Of a DNA stretch of 8,747 nucleotides, positions 1-5,373 are shown one piece after another. The stretch's first letter is position 1, and the number at the start of each line of letters is the position of its first letter. The notes beneath the pieces were generated by a model that worked only from the letters and a program-made list of their open reading frames with translations, did not search any database and was not told where the DNA came from. This stretch comes from Nanobdellota archaeon (lineage in GTDB: Archaea; Nanobdellota; Nanobdellia; Pacearchaeales; GW2011-AR1). The stretch spans positions 1-8,747 of the forward strand of contig JAGVIM010000101.1 in NCBI GenBank assembly GCA_020056045.1, in the 5' to 3' direction. The position numbers and the translations under genes were made by a program.

Positions 1-174
1 GATGGCGATTTCTTCTCGTCGATCATAAATACTGATTTGAATAGCATTAAAGATGATTAAAATGGCGATCAAGGTAAATAGCAAGCTGACGACTAAGCCG
101 GCTTTTTTGATTTTTTGAGAATATTCCGAGATTTTAGTTATTAAATTTTTTGCTTGGGTAAAATCGTCATCATT
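1..174 (-). other. FtsX-like permease fragment joined in frame to AMP phosphorylase
   Basis: This stretch continues the AMP phosphorylase frame but encodes something else: a hydrophilic run (FTQAKNLITKISEYSQKIKK), one membrane segment (AGLVVSLLFTLIAILIIFNA), then QISIYDRREEIAI. This is the pattern at the second membrane helix of FtsX-type permeases, where the extracellular domain ends and IYxRREEIxIMKLVG begins; Candidate Phyla Radiation bacteria have very similar versions. Codon use changes at the join. Isoleucine is ATC in 8 of 12 codons here but only about 2 of 46 in the preceding AMP phosphorylase part, and CGA appears for arginine. GC content barely changes (about 32%). FtsX normally works with FtsE at the division site; nothing here shows that in this organism. 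Most likely this is an assembly join between two genomes. The FtsX assignment is from pattern recognition. Confidence 0.7.
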
Positions 175-1173
175 AATTTCCAAAATAGGACCAATACCAT
201 TTCCAATAGGTTCTGTTCCATCTGTTAAAACAATTCTTATTTTTAATCCAAATAACTGTCCCAATTTTAAGAATTTTTGTTTTAATTTTTCTGCTTTTTC
301 CTTTGAAACCTTTGCAGATTTTCCAAAAGGAATATCTATTAAAACATATTTACTTCCAACTGAAATTTTTTTTGAAAGAATGCTTGCAAGCAATTGAGGA
401 GTTGAATCAATATTAATTAATTTTTCTACCTTTATTATCTTATCATCAACTGGAGCAAGTCCTAAAGCTCCACCCCATACAAGACAGGCATTTGTTTTTT
501 TAACTATTTTCTTTATTTCGTCTATTGAAAAGTCTACTCTTGCAATTGTTTCAATTACATCTGCAGTTCCTGCTGCACTTGTTATTGCTCTTGAAGAAGT
601 CTTTGGCATAATTAAACCTGCAGAAGCACATATTGAAACTATGATTGGAGTTGTCCTATTTCCGGCAATTCCTCCGATACAGTGTTTATCAACTACTTTT
701 CCTTTTAATTTTATTTTATTTCCACTTTCAACCATTGCTTTGACAAGATATTTTGTTTCTTCAAGAGTCATGTCATTTGTATAAACTGCAGAAATAAAAA
801 ATGCAACTTCAACTTCTGTTAAAGCATTATCTGCAATATCAAATATTATCTCCCTTATTTCTTGTTCAGTTAATCTTTCTCCTTTTAGTTTCTTTTTTAT
901 AAAAGAAATACTTTTAGGATGTTCTGCAAGCTCTACCCCTATAGAATCCTTATCTTTAAGAGATAATTTTTCTAAAATATCACCTGAAACTGCAATTTCA
1001 TTTGGCTTAATTATTCCAGAAACAGTATCAACAACAGAAATTATTTTGTCTCCATGATCTTTTATTGAGACTCTATCGCCAACATGAAGACTCATTTTTT
1101 TAGCGGTTTTTTCATGAATCATACAAACTGGCCTGCCAGTTAAAAACCTCAATTTTTTTATTTTTAATTTCAT
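1..1173 (-). CDS. deoA: AMP phosphorylase (archaeal DeoA-like), C-terminus replaced by foreign sequence and cut by window edge
   Basis: The first about 334 residues read as an archaeal AMP phosphorylase, which converts AMP and phosphate to adenine and ribose 1,5-bisphosphate in the nucleotide salvage route that feeds R15P isomerase and type III RuBisCO. Residues 1-85 form the extra N-terminal domain of the archaeal enzymes. The catalytic domain shows DKHCIGGIAGNRTTP around H164, MPKTSSRAITSAAGTADVIE at 189-208 and TDGTEPIGNGIGP near 320-329. Archaeal members are about 500 residues long, so the C-terminal domain is missing. After LEIN (residues 331-334) the same frame continues to the window edge, 391 codons in all, as an FtsX-like segment. 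The start lies two bases after the stop of the AI-2E-family gene (TAG-CT-ATG), so the two are probably co-transcribed. The family call is firm; the tail does not belong to the enzyme. Confidence 0.88.
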   Translation of the reverse strand, partial: MKLKIKKLRFLTGRPVCMIHEKTAKKMSLHVGDRVSIKDHGDKIISVVDTVSGIIKPNEIAVSGDILEKLSLKDKDSIGVELAEHPKSISFIKKKLKGERLTEQEIREIIFDIADNALTEVEVAFFISAVYTNDMTLEETKYLVKAMVESGNKIKLKGKVVDKHCIGGIAGNRTTPIIVSICASAGLIMPKTSSRAITSAAGTADVIETIARVDFSIDEIKKIVKKTNACLVWGGALGLAPVDDKIIKVEKLINIDSTPQLLASILSKKISVGSKYVLIDIPFGKSAKVSKEKAEKLKQKFLKLGQLFGLKIRIVLTDGTEPIGNGIGPILEINDDDFTQAKNLITKISEYSQKIKKAGLVVSLLFTLIAILIIFNAIQISIYDRREEIAI

Positions 1174-1175
1174 AG

Positions 1176-2219
1176 CTATTCTTCTTTTTTAAAAATTATA
1201 TCCTCCCCCGTGGTATTTTTTCTATATAACTCTATTACAAGAAGAACATATCCTAAAATTAGAGGACCTATTATTAATCCTAAAAATCCAAATACAAATA
1301 ATCCTCCAATCATACCAATAAAAACAATTCCTGTATTCATTTCTGTTCTTCTTGAAACAATTAGAGTACGTATTAAATTATCTATTAAGCTTATTACACA
1401 AAGACCATATATTAATAACCCTAATGCTGCACCGGTATTTCCACTTGCAAACAAATATACATCTACTGGGAACCAAATTATCCAAGCTCCAAGAATTGGA
1501 ATTATTGCAGTTATCGAAGTCAATGCTGTTAATAGGATTACATTGTGAACTCCAAATAGATAATAACCTATCCCTGCAAATATTCCTTGAATTACTCCAA
1601 CAAGAATATGACCAATTAAAACTGAATTTGTTATATTTTTAAACTGTTTAATAAATTTCTCTTCTGTTTCTTTTTTTAATATTGAAAAAGATCTAAAATA
1701 ATCTATTGCTTTTTTCCCATCTTTTAATCCAAAAAAGAAAGTAAATATTAAAACACCAGTCTGGATCATTAAAACAGGGAGATTAGAAATAATACTTGAA
1801 ATCTGTTTTAAGAAACCCGCAATAAAGTTGGTGATATAGGTACTTATTGAAGCAATCATATTTTCAGATATTCCTGAAGAAGAAATAAAATTTGGAAGAA
1901 CTTTCCTTACTAAATCAACAATGTCTATTTTTTGTAAAACTAAATAAAAATTTATTATTTGATTGAATAAAGTACCAATGATCAAAACAATAACACAAAC
2001 AAAAATTATTAATATTCCAATGCATACAAAAAATGCTGATAAAAATTCATTTTTTATTCTTTTTAATAAAAATTTATATATTGGATAAAAAATATAAGCC
2101 AATAAAATTCCATAAATTATAGCATATAAAATAGGATAAATAATTATTCCAGCTAAAACAAATAGCCCAATAATTAGGACATAAATGATAAAATCCTTGA
2201 AATTATTTTTATCTACCAT
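1176..2219 (-). CDS. AI-2E family (PerM/UPF0118) membrane transporter
   Basis: A 347-residue polytopic membrane protein of the AI-2E transporter family. The family is named for autoinducer-2 export, but other members exchange sodium and protons, so the substrate here is unknown. Hydrophobic segments come as an N-terminal pair, a third near residues 60-85, and a C-terminal cluster. The C-terminal half carries the family signatures: HILVGVIQGIFAGIGYYLFG, the ITAIIPILGAWIIWFPV loop, and DNLIRTLIVSRRTEMNTG followed by a glycine-rich helix ending in GLIIGPLILG. The frame stays open upstream to 2366, but ATG at 2219 was chosen. It matches the usual family length, avoids overlapping the divergent gene at 2313, and lies about 25 bp from a TTTATAAA box, which fits a leaderless message. 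It is followed two bases later by AMP phosphorylase. Confidence 0.88.
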   Translation of the reverse strand: MVDKNNFKDFIIYVLIIGLFVLAGIIIYPILYAIIYGILLAYIFYPIYKFLLKRIKNEFLSAFFVCIGILIIFVCVIVLIIGTLFNQIINFYLVLQKIDIVDLVRKVLPNFISSSGISENMIASISTYITNFIAGFLKQISSIISNLPVLMIQTGVLIFTFFFGLKDGKKAIDYFRSFSILKKETEEKFIKQFKNITNSVLIGHILVGVIQGIFAGIGYYLFGVHNVILLTALTSITAIIPILGAWIIWFPVDVYLFASGNTGAALGLLIYGLCVISLIDNLIRTLIVSRRTEMNTGIVFIGMIGGLFVFGFLGLIIGPLILGYVLLVIELYRKNTTGEDIIFKKEE

Positions 2220-2240
2220 AATATTAGGTGAGTATAATTC

Positions 2241-2248
2241 TTTATAAA
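2241..2248 (-). promoter_or_regulatory. TATA box for the AI-2E transporter/AMP phosphorylase operon
   Basis: TTTATAAA with an A-rich upstream flank on the minus strand (AGACAAA, possible BRE). Its centre is 25.5 bp from the A of the ATG at 2219. Archaeal transcription starts about 25 bp downstream of the TATA centre, so the transcript should begin at or next to the start codon (leaderless). No Shine-Dalgarno sequence precedes this ATG, which agrees. The 8-mer is palindromic, so direction is assigned from its position. Confidence 0.6.
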
Positions 2249-2283
2249 TTTGTCTAATCTTAGGAGTAAACTTAAGAGTAAGA

Positions 2284-2291
2284 TTTATAAA
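2284..2291 (+). promoter_or_regulatory. TATA box for the unknown protein/MazG operon
   Basis: TTTATAAA centred 25.5 bp before the ATG at 2313, the same box and spacing as on the opposite strand 43 bp away. It predicts a leaderless transcript for the 240-residue protein and, through it, the MazG-like gene. No Shine-Dalgarno sequence is visible before the ATG. Confidence 0.6.
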
Positions 2292-2312
2292 GAAAAATAA
2301 CCCAAATACCTC

Positions 2313-3035
2313 ATGGAATTTTTTACAAAAAAGATATTTGATGGAAAAATAGATGATTCTGTTCATTTACAATTCCAAAAATTCAGCAGGGGTGAATTTG
2401 GAAATAGGGCAATGGTTAGAATTAAAAAATCTACTGGAAAATATACTATAAGTACAACTTCTGAATATGCAAAGGAATTGATAATGACTATGGCTGAAAA
2501 GCTTGGAGATAAAAAAACTCAGGTTAATGGTGCAATAATTTCTGCATTAGATTTACAGGGGTTTAAATATGAAGAAAGAAAAATGGCTATGGGAGTTAGA
2601 AAATATATGATTAATAGAGAAATGAGTGGAAATGAAATTTTGAGTATGTGTAATAGTGTGCAAAGGGCATTTTTTGGCCTATCTTTTAATGTTGGTGAAG
2701 AAGAATTAAAGATAAAAGACAAGTCACCTAAATCAGCAAAAGGTTCTGGTTCATCAAAAAAAGAAGATGCTGATTTAAAAATTGATTTTTGTAAACTAAA
2801 AACAAATGATAAAAAGTTAGTTGAAGAACTAATATTTGATAGTGAAGCAGGGAATTTTAAGAAAGTTGAAATAAAATATGATTTTATTATAAAAGATATT
2901 GTAATTCCCGGGGAACTAAAGAATGAAAAGGATTTTGCAAAAGTCAGAGAAGGAGCCCATAGAAAAGGCATAATCATAAAACAAATAGATGTTGATGGAA
3001 AGAAAGTAAAGAAAGAAGTTGATTTTGAGGCGTAA
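2313..3035 (+). CDS. Conserved-looking protein of unknown function, 240 residues
   Basis: I do not recognise a named family with known function; I have an impression of similar proteins in uncultured Pacearchaeota/Woesearchaeota, which needs a search. It has no signal peptide or membrane segment and is probably cytoplasmic. Residues 1-135 form one region, with HLQFQKFSRGEFGNRAMVRI at 18-37 and a mixed alpha/beta pattern. A polar, flexible linker rich in Lys, Ser and Gly follows at about 136-152 (KDKSPKSAKGSGSSKKEDA). A second domain covers 153-240, with alternating hydrophobic strands (KKVEIKYDFIIKDIVIP) and a basic helix (AKVREGAHRKGIIIKQI). The start at 2313 is supported by the TATA box 25 bp upstream. 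The stop codon is followed at once by the MazG-like coding region in the same frame, so the two are in one operon and possibly translationally coupled. Confidence 0.75.
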   Translation: MEFFTKKIFDGKIDDSVHLQFQKFSRGEFGNRAMVRIKKSTGKYTISTTSEYAKELIMTMAEKLGDKKTQVNGAIISALDLQGFKYEERKMAMGVRKYMINREMSGNEILSMCNSVQRAFFGLSFNVGEEELKIKDKSPKSAKGSGSSKKEDADLKIDFCKLKTNDKKLVEELIFDSEAGNFKKVEIKYDFIIKDIVIPGELKNEKDFAKVREGAHRKGIIIKQIDVDGKKVKKEVDFEA

Positions 3036-3323
3036 ATTCAAAGAAAAGTAAAAGAATTTTGTAAGAATAATAATATAAGTAATTCTCCAGAACATAGATT
3101 ATTAGATGTTGTTTCAGAGCTTGGAGAAGTTACAAAAGAAATTCTTAAAGCAACTGATTATGGAACAAAAGATCTTAATTATAGGGAAGAAATAAAAAAT
3201 GAAATGGGAGATTTGTTATTTTCATTAATTGTTTTAGCAAATTCATTAAATATTGATCTAAATGACGCCCTTAATCTTGTTTTAAGAAAATATGAAAAAA
3301 GATTTAAAAAAAAGGCTCTGTAG
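3036..3323 (+). CDS. MazG-like nucleotide pyrophosphohydrolase with apparent ATT start
   Basis: A 95-codon open frame encodes a small MazG-type NTP pyrophosphohydrolase, an all-alpha enzyme of the dUTPase/MazG superfamily that cleaves nucleoside triphosphates to monophosphates, usually for house cleaning. The metal-binding motif ExxE(12-28)ExxD is complete: ELGE at 28-31, a 24-residue spacer, then EMGD at 56-59. The family's closing pattern DALNLVLRKYEKRF follows at 77-90. The length is normal for single-domain members. The frame has no ATG, GTG or TTG before M57, and starting there would delete half the catalytic motif. The likely start is ATT at 3036, immediately after the TAA of the upstream gene and five bases after GAGG (3027-3030), a possible ribosome binding site. 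It may instead be an ATG lost by mutation or sequencing error. The substrate cannot be read from sequence. Confidence 0.78.
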   Translation: MQRKVKEFCKNNNISNSPEHRLLDVVSELGEVTKEILKATDYGTKDLNYREEIKNEMGDLLFSLIVLANSLNIDLNDALNLVLRKYEKRFKKKAL

Positions 3324-3357
3324 ATTCTGAAAATGATAAATAATTTTTACAAAAAGC

Positions 3358-3365
3358 TTTATAAA
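3358..3365 (+). promoter_or_regulatory. TATA box for the L3 ribosomal protein operon
   Basis: TTTATAAA, the same 8-mer as the two divergent promoters at 2241 and 2284, preceded by an A-rich flank (AAAAAGC). Using the 25.5-bp spacing seen at those genes, transcription should start near 3387, giving a 5' leader of about 139 nt before the L3 ATG at 3526. A weaker AT-rich element (TTATATTATA, 3383-3392) lies downstream and could be an alternative. Confidence 0.6.
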
Positions 3366-3433
3366 CCCTATCTCGTTTGAAGTTATATTATACTTTGGGA
3401 TATGAATGTATCTTTAAGTTTTTGATAGCATTT

Positions 3434-3449
3434 CCTTTTCAGGAAAAGG
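3434..3449 (+). promoter_or_regulatory. Leader hairpin 1
   Basis: Inverted repeat CCTTTT (3434-3439) and AAAAGG (3444-3449) form six perfect pairs closing a CAGG tetraloop. It abuts hairpin 2 with no unpaired base, so the two could stack coaxially. Confidence 0.5.
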
Positions 3450-3478
3450 CTCAGAAACATCTTACTAGATTTTCTGAG
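3450..3478 (+). promoter_or_regulatory. Leader hairpin 2, terminator-like
   Basis: CTCAGAAA (3450-3457) pairs perfectly with TTTCTGAG (3471-3478). Inside it ATCT (3459-3462) pairs with AGAT (3467-3470) around a TACT tetraloop, leaving C3458 as a single-base bulge. The result is 12 base pairs with one bulge, followed directly by TTTTATT (3479-3485), which resembles an intrinsic terminator or attenuator. It could stop read-through, attenuate the operon, or be a protein-binding site. Confidence 0.5.
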
Positions 3479-3525
3479 TTTTATTGCTATTAAATTTAAA
3501 ATTAACTAGAAAATATAAATAAAAA

Positions 3526-4479
3526 ATGACAAAACACGGAACAACAAGACACGGAAGCCTTCAGTTTTATCCTAGATCGAGGTCTCAGAGAATTCTTCCT
3601 GATGTTAGTTGGGATGCTATTTCTTCAAAAGATTCAGGTTTACTAGGATTTATAGGATACAAAGTAGGTATGGGTTCTGCTTTTGTAAAAGATAATTCTC
3701 CTGGTTCTCTGACGAAGGGAAAAAGAATCATCGTTCCTGTGACAATTCTCGAATGTCCGACTATTAAAATTCTTTCAGTCCGATTTTATAAAAATAAAAA
3801 AGTTATGGGTGAGATTTTAAATCATAACTTAGATAAAGAATTAAAAAGAAAAATTAGGATGCCAAAAAAAACTGATAAAAAAATAGAAGATATGGGGGGA
3901 AAAGATTTTGATGATATAAGAATTGTTGTTTATTCTCAAGTTAAAAAAACAGGTATAAAAAAAACTCCTGATATAAAAGAGATAGCTATTTCTGGTTCTG
4001 TTGATCAAAAATTAAGTTTTGTAAAAAATAATTTATCAAAAGAAATTTCAATTAAAGATATTTTTAAAGAAGGTACTGTGGATGTTAGAGGAGTTACAAA
4101 AGGAAAAGGATTACAAGGAACAATAAAAAGATTTGGATTAAATTTAAAGGCCCATAAATCTGAAAAAGGTCAAAGAACACTTGGAAGTGGTGGACCTTGG
4201 CATCCAGCTAGAGTTGATTTTAGACAACCAAGAGCAGGACAAATGGGTTTTTTCACAAGAGTTCTTTATAATAGTAAAATTGTTTTTATTGGAGATATAA
4301 AGGAAAAAGACATAAATCCTGCTGAGGGATTTAATCATTATGGTAAAATAAAAAATGAGTATATTCTACTTGAGGGAAGTGTTCAGGGACCTCAAAAAAG
4401 ACAAATATTAATAACTCATACCTTGAGACCAAATAAAAAAATAGTTAAAAAAAATTATGAATTTGTGGAGTTAAGATAA
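3526..4479 (+). CDS. rpl3: 50S ribosomal protein L3 (uL3), archaeal type
   Basis: A 317-residue archaeal/eukaryotic-type L3, which helps shape the peptidyl transferase centre of the large subunit and is an early assembly protein. The N-terminus carries HGTTRHGSLQFYPRSRSQR at 4-22, and GLLGFIGYKVGMG follows at 38-50. The core signature VRGVTKGKGLQGTIKRFG lies at 187-204. The long central extension that reaches the catalytic centre is seen as LGSGGPWHPARVDFRQPRAG at 219-238, with W225 at its tip. Length is slightly below the usual archaeal 330-340. It is the first gene of the operon and is followed by one base, then the L4 start. No Shine-Dalgarno sequence precedes its ATG. Codon use in the first 85 or so codons is noticeably richer in G and C than in the rest of the gene. 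Confidence 0.96.
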   Translation: MTKHGTTRHGSLQFYPRSRSQRILPDVSWDAISSKDSGLLGFIGYKVGMGSAFVKDNSPGSLTKGKRIIVPVTILECPTIKILSVRFYKNKKVMGEILNHNLDKELKRKIRMPKKTDKKIEDMGGKDFDDIRIVVYSQVKKTGIKKTPDIKEIAISGSVDQKLSFVKNNLSKEISIKDIFKEGTVDVRGVTKGKGLQGTIKRFGLNLKAHKSEKGQRTLGSGGPWHPARVDFRQPRAGQMGFFTRVLYNSKIVFIGDIKEKDINPAEGFNHYGKIKNEYILLEGSVQGPQKRQILITHTLRPNKKIVKKNYEFVELR

Positions 4480-4480
4480 A

Positions 4481-5266
4481 ATGACAAAAATACAAATATT
4501 AGATATTAATGGAAATAAAACAAAAGAAATAACAACAAGCTTATTTGAAGAACCAATAAGACAAGATTTAATATTTAAAATAATTGAATCTGAAAAAACA
4601 AGACAGCCCTATGCTCCTAAACAATATGCTGGAATGAATAGATCTGCTTCTGGAAAAATAATGCATACAAGACATGATTGGAAATCAGATAGGGGAAAGG
4701 GAATTCCAAGAATTCCAAGAAAAGTAATGTCTAGAAGAGGGACTCAATTTTCATGGGAAGCTGCAATAATTCCATCTGCAAAAGGCGGAAGACGTGCTCA
4801 TCCACCAAGAGTTGAAAGAAAAGAATTAAAAATAAATAAAAAGGAATTAAAAAAAGCATTATTTTCTGCATTAACCTATGTTAGTTCTGTTAAAGATATT
4901 CAAAAAAAATACTCTTCTTTAAGTGATTTAAAAATAACATTAAAATTCCCATTAATTGTAGAAGATAAAATATTAAAACTAAAAACAAAAGAAATTTTAG
5001 AATCCTTAAGAAAAATTTTAGGAGATTTATATACTGTAGCTATTCAGAAAAAATCAACAAGAGCTGGAATAGGAAAATTAAGAGGAAGAAGAAACAAGAA
5101 AAATGCAGGATTATTATTGGTTATAGGTAATGATGAAAATATAAAAATAACTGGAATTGATGTTACAACAGTTAGAGAATTAACAATAAGAGATTTGGCA
5201 GATGGTGGAGCAAGACTAACAATATTCACTGAAAAAGCAATAAGAGATTTGGAGACAAAAAAATGA
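4481..5266 (+). CDS. rpl4: 50S ribosomal protein L4 (uL4), archaeal type
   Basis: A 261-residue L4 of archaeal/eukaryotic type, an early large-subunit assembly protein whose loop lines the nascent peptide tunnel. The extended tunnel loop is recognisable at about 40-115: RQPYAPKQYAGMNRSASG, HTRHDWKSDRGKGIPRIPRK and SAKGGRRAHPPR. The globular part shows STRAGIGKLRGRRNKKNAG at 192-210 and ends with the conserved VRELTIRDLADGGARLTIFT at 231-250. It starts one base after the L3 stop. GGAG at 4467-4470, ten bases upstream, is a possible but distant ribosome binding site. In bacteria L4 represses its own operon; no such evidence exists here beyond the structured RNAs around it. The stop TGA overlaps the ATG of a 36-codon ORF (ATGA). 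Confidence 0.96.
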   Translation: MTKIQILDINGNKTKEITTSLFEEPIRQDLIFKIIESEKTRQPYAPKQYAGMNRSASGKIMHTRHDWKSDRGKGIPRIPRKVMSRRGTQFSWEAAIIPSAKGGRRAHPPRVERKELKINKKELKKALFSALTYVSSVKDIQKKYSSLSDLKITLKFPLIVEDKILKLKTKEILESLRKILGDLYTVAIQKKSTRAGIGKLRGRRNKKNAGLLLVIGNDENIKITGIDVTTVRELTIRDLADGGARLTIFTEKAIRDLETKK

Positions 5267-5373
5267 AATTCAAAAACCATAGAAAACCTTCGGTTTTAAT
5301 AAACAAAGTTTTTGAAATACAGAAAATTCATGGAATTTTCTGTCTCTTAAACACCAGAGGTGATTTAAGATGA
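5263..5373 (+). CDS. Small overlapping ORF between L4 and L23, 36 residues, doubtful
   Basis: This ORF begins with an ATG that overlaps the L4 stop (ATGA, 5263-5266) and ends with a TGA inside the L23 start (ATGA, 5370-5373), so it exactly fills the gap between the two genes. The product starts MKFKNHRKPSVLINK and ends LLNTRGDLR; it is basic, has no membrane segment, and matches nothing I know. Its frame runs through both hairpins of this region, so the sequence is constrained by structure as much as by coding. It may be a leader peptide coupling L23 translation to L4, or chance. Confidence 0.25.
   Translation: MKFKNHRKPSVLINKVFEIQKIHGIFCLLNTRGDLR
5283..5297 (+). promoter_or_regulatory. Hairpin A between L4 and L23
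   Basis: AAAACC (5283-5288) and GGTTTT (5292-5297) form six perfect pairs around a TTC loop. It lies 17 bases after the L4 stop and is the first of two hairpins in this 103-base gap, the only gap over ten bases inside the operon. Confidence 0.4.
5319..5343 (+). promoter_or_regulatory. Hairpin B between L4 and L23
   Basis: ACAGAAAATTC (5319-5329) and GAATTTTCTGT (5333-5343) form eleven perfect pairs around ATG; in practice the closing pair would probably open to give a five-base loop. It ends 13 bases before the L23 ribosome binding site. It might mark an RNA processing point, a stalled-transcription site or a protein-binding site. No long T run follows, so a simple terminator is unlikely. 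Its base, CAGAAA paired with TTTCTG, is the same as in leader hairpin 2. Confidence 0.5.
5357..5364 (+). promoter_or_regulatory. Strong Shine-Dalgarno site of L23
   Basis: GAGGTGAT is a perfect eight-base complement to the conserved 3' end of archaeal 16S rRNA, five bases from the L23 ATG at 5370. The other genes of this operon have weak or no such sites, so L23 initiates independently after the structured gap. It shows that this organism still uses Shine-Dalgarno initiation. Confidence 0.7.

Larger units (their letters stand above)
3387..3525 (+). promoter_or_regulatory. Predicted structured 5' leader of the ribosomal protein operon
   Basis: The 202 bases between the MazG stop and L3 contain no gene of normal size. 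From the predicted transcription start near 3387 the leader holds a seven-codon ORF (ATG at 3402, TGA at 3423-3425), two directly adjacent hairpins (3434-3449 and 3450-3478), a T run (3479-3482) and then an unstructured A-rich stretch up to the L3 ATG. No Shine-Dalgarno sequence is visible before that ATG. Long structured leaders on ribosomal operons often bind one of the encoded proteins for feedback control; which protein, if any, is unknown here. The start is inferred from the TATA box only. Confidence 0.45.

Noticed and set aside
1210..1642. Plus-strand open frames of 112 and 96 codons inside the AI-2E transporter gene
   Set aside because: They lie antisense to a gene with clear family motifs, have low-complexity composition, no promoter, and resemble no known protein.
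2220..2366. Longer N-terminus for the AI-2E transporter starting at 2366
   Set aside because: It would add 49 residues outside the family's usual start, overlap the divergent gene at 2313, and read through the TATA box that fits a start at 2219.
2519..2977. Minus-strand 152-codon ORF under the unknown 240-residue protein
   Set aside because: It is antisense to an ORF with a promoter and protein-like composition; the Ser/Phe-rich product is typical of the complement of A-rich coding DNA.
3092..3323. MazG starting at the first in-frame ATG (codon 57)
   Set aside because: It would remove the ExxE half of the catalytic motif and more than half of the domain, so it is not a plausible native start.
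3450..3485. Terminator of the MazG operon
   Set aside because: Structure fits a terminator, but it lies downstream of the best promoter for L3, so a leader or attenuator role was preferred. A T run at 3343-3348 (ATTTTT) is a likelier archaeal stop for MazG.
3324..3525. tRNA, box C/D RNA or other known non-coding RNA ahead of L3
   Set aside because: No cloverleaf, and no convincing paired C (RTGATGA) and D (CTGA) boxes were seen; the CTGA within hairpin 2 is part of its stem.
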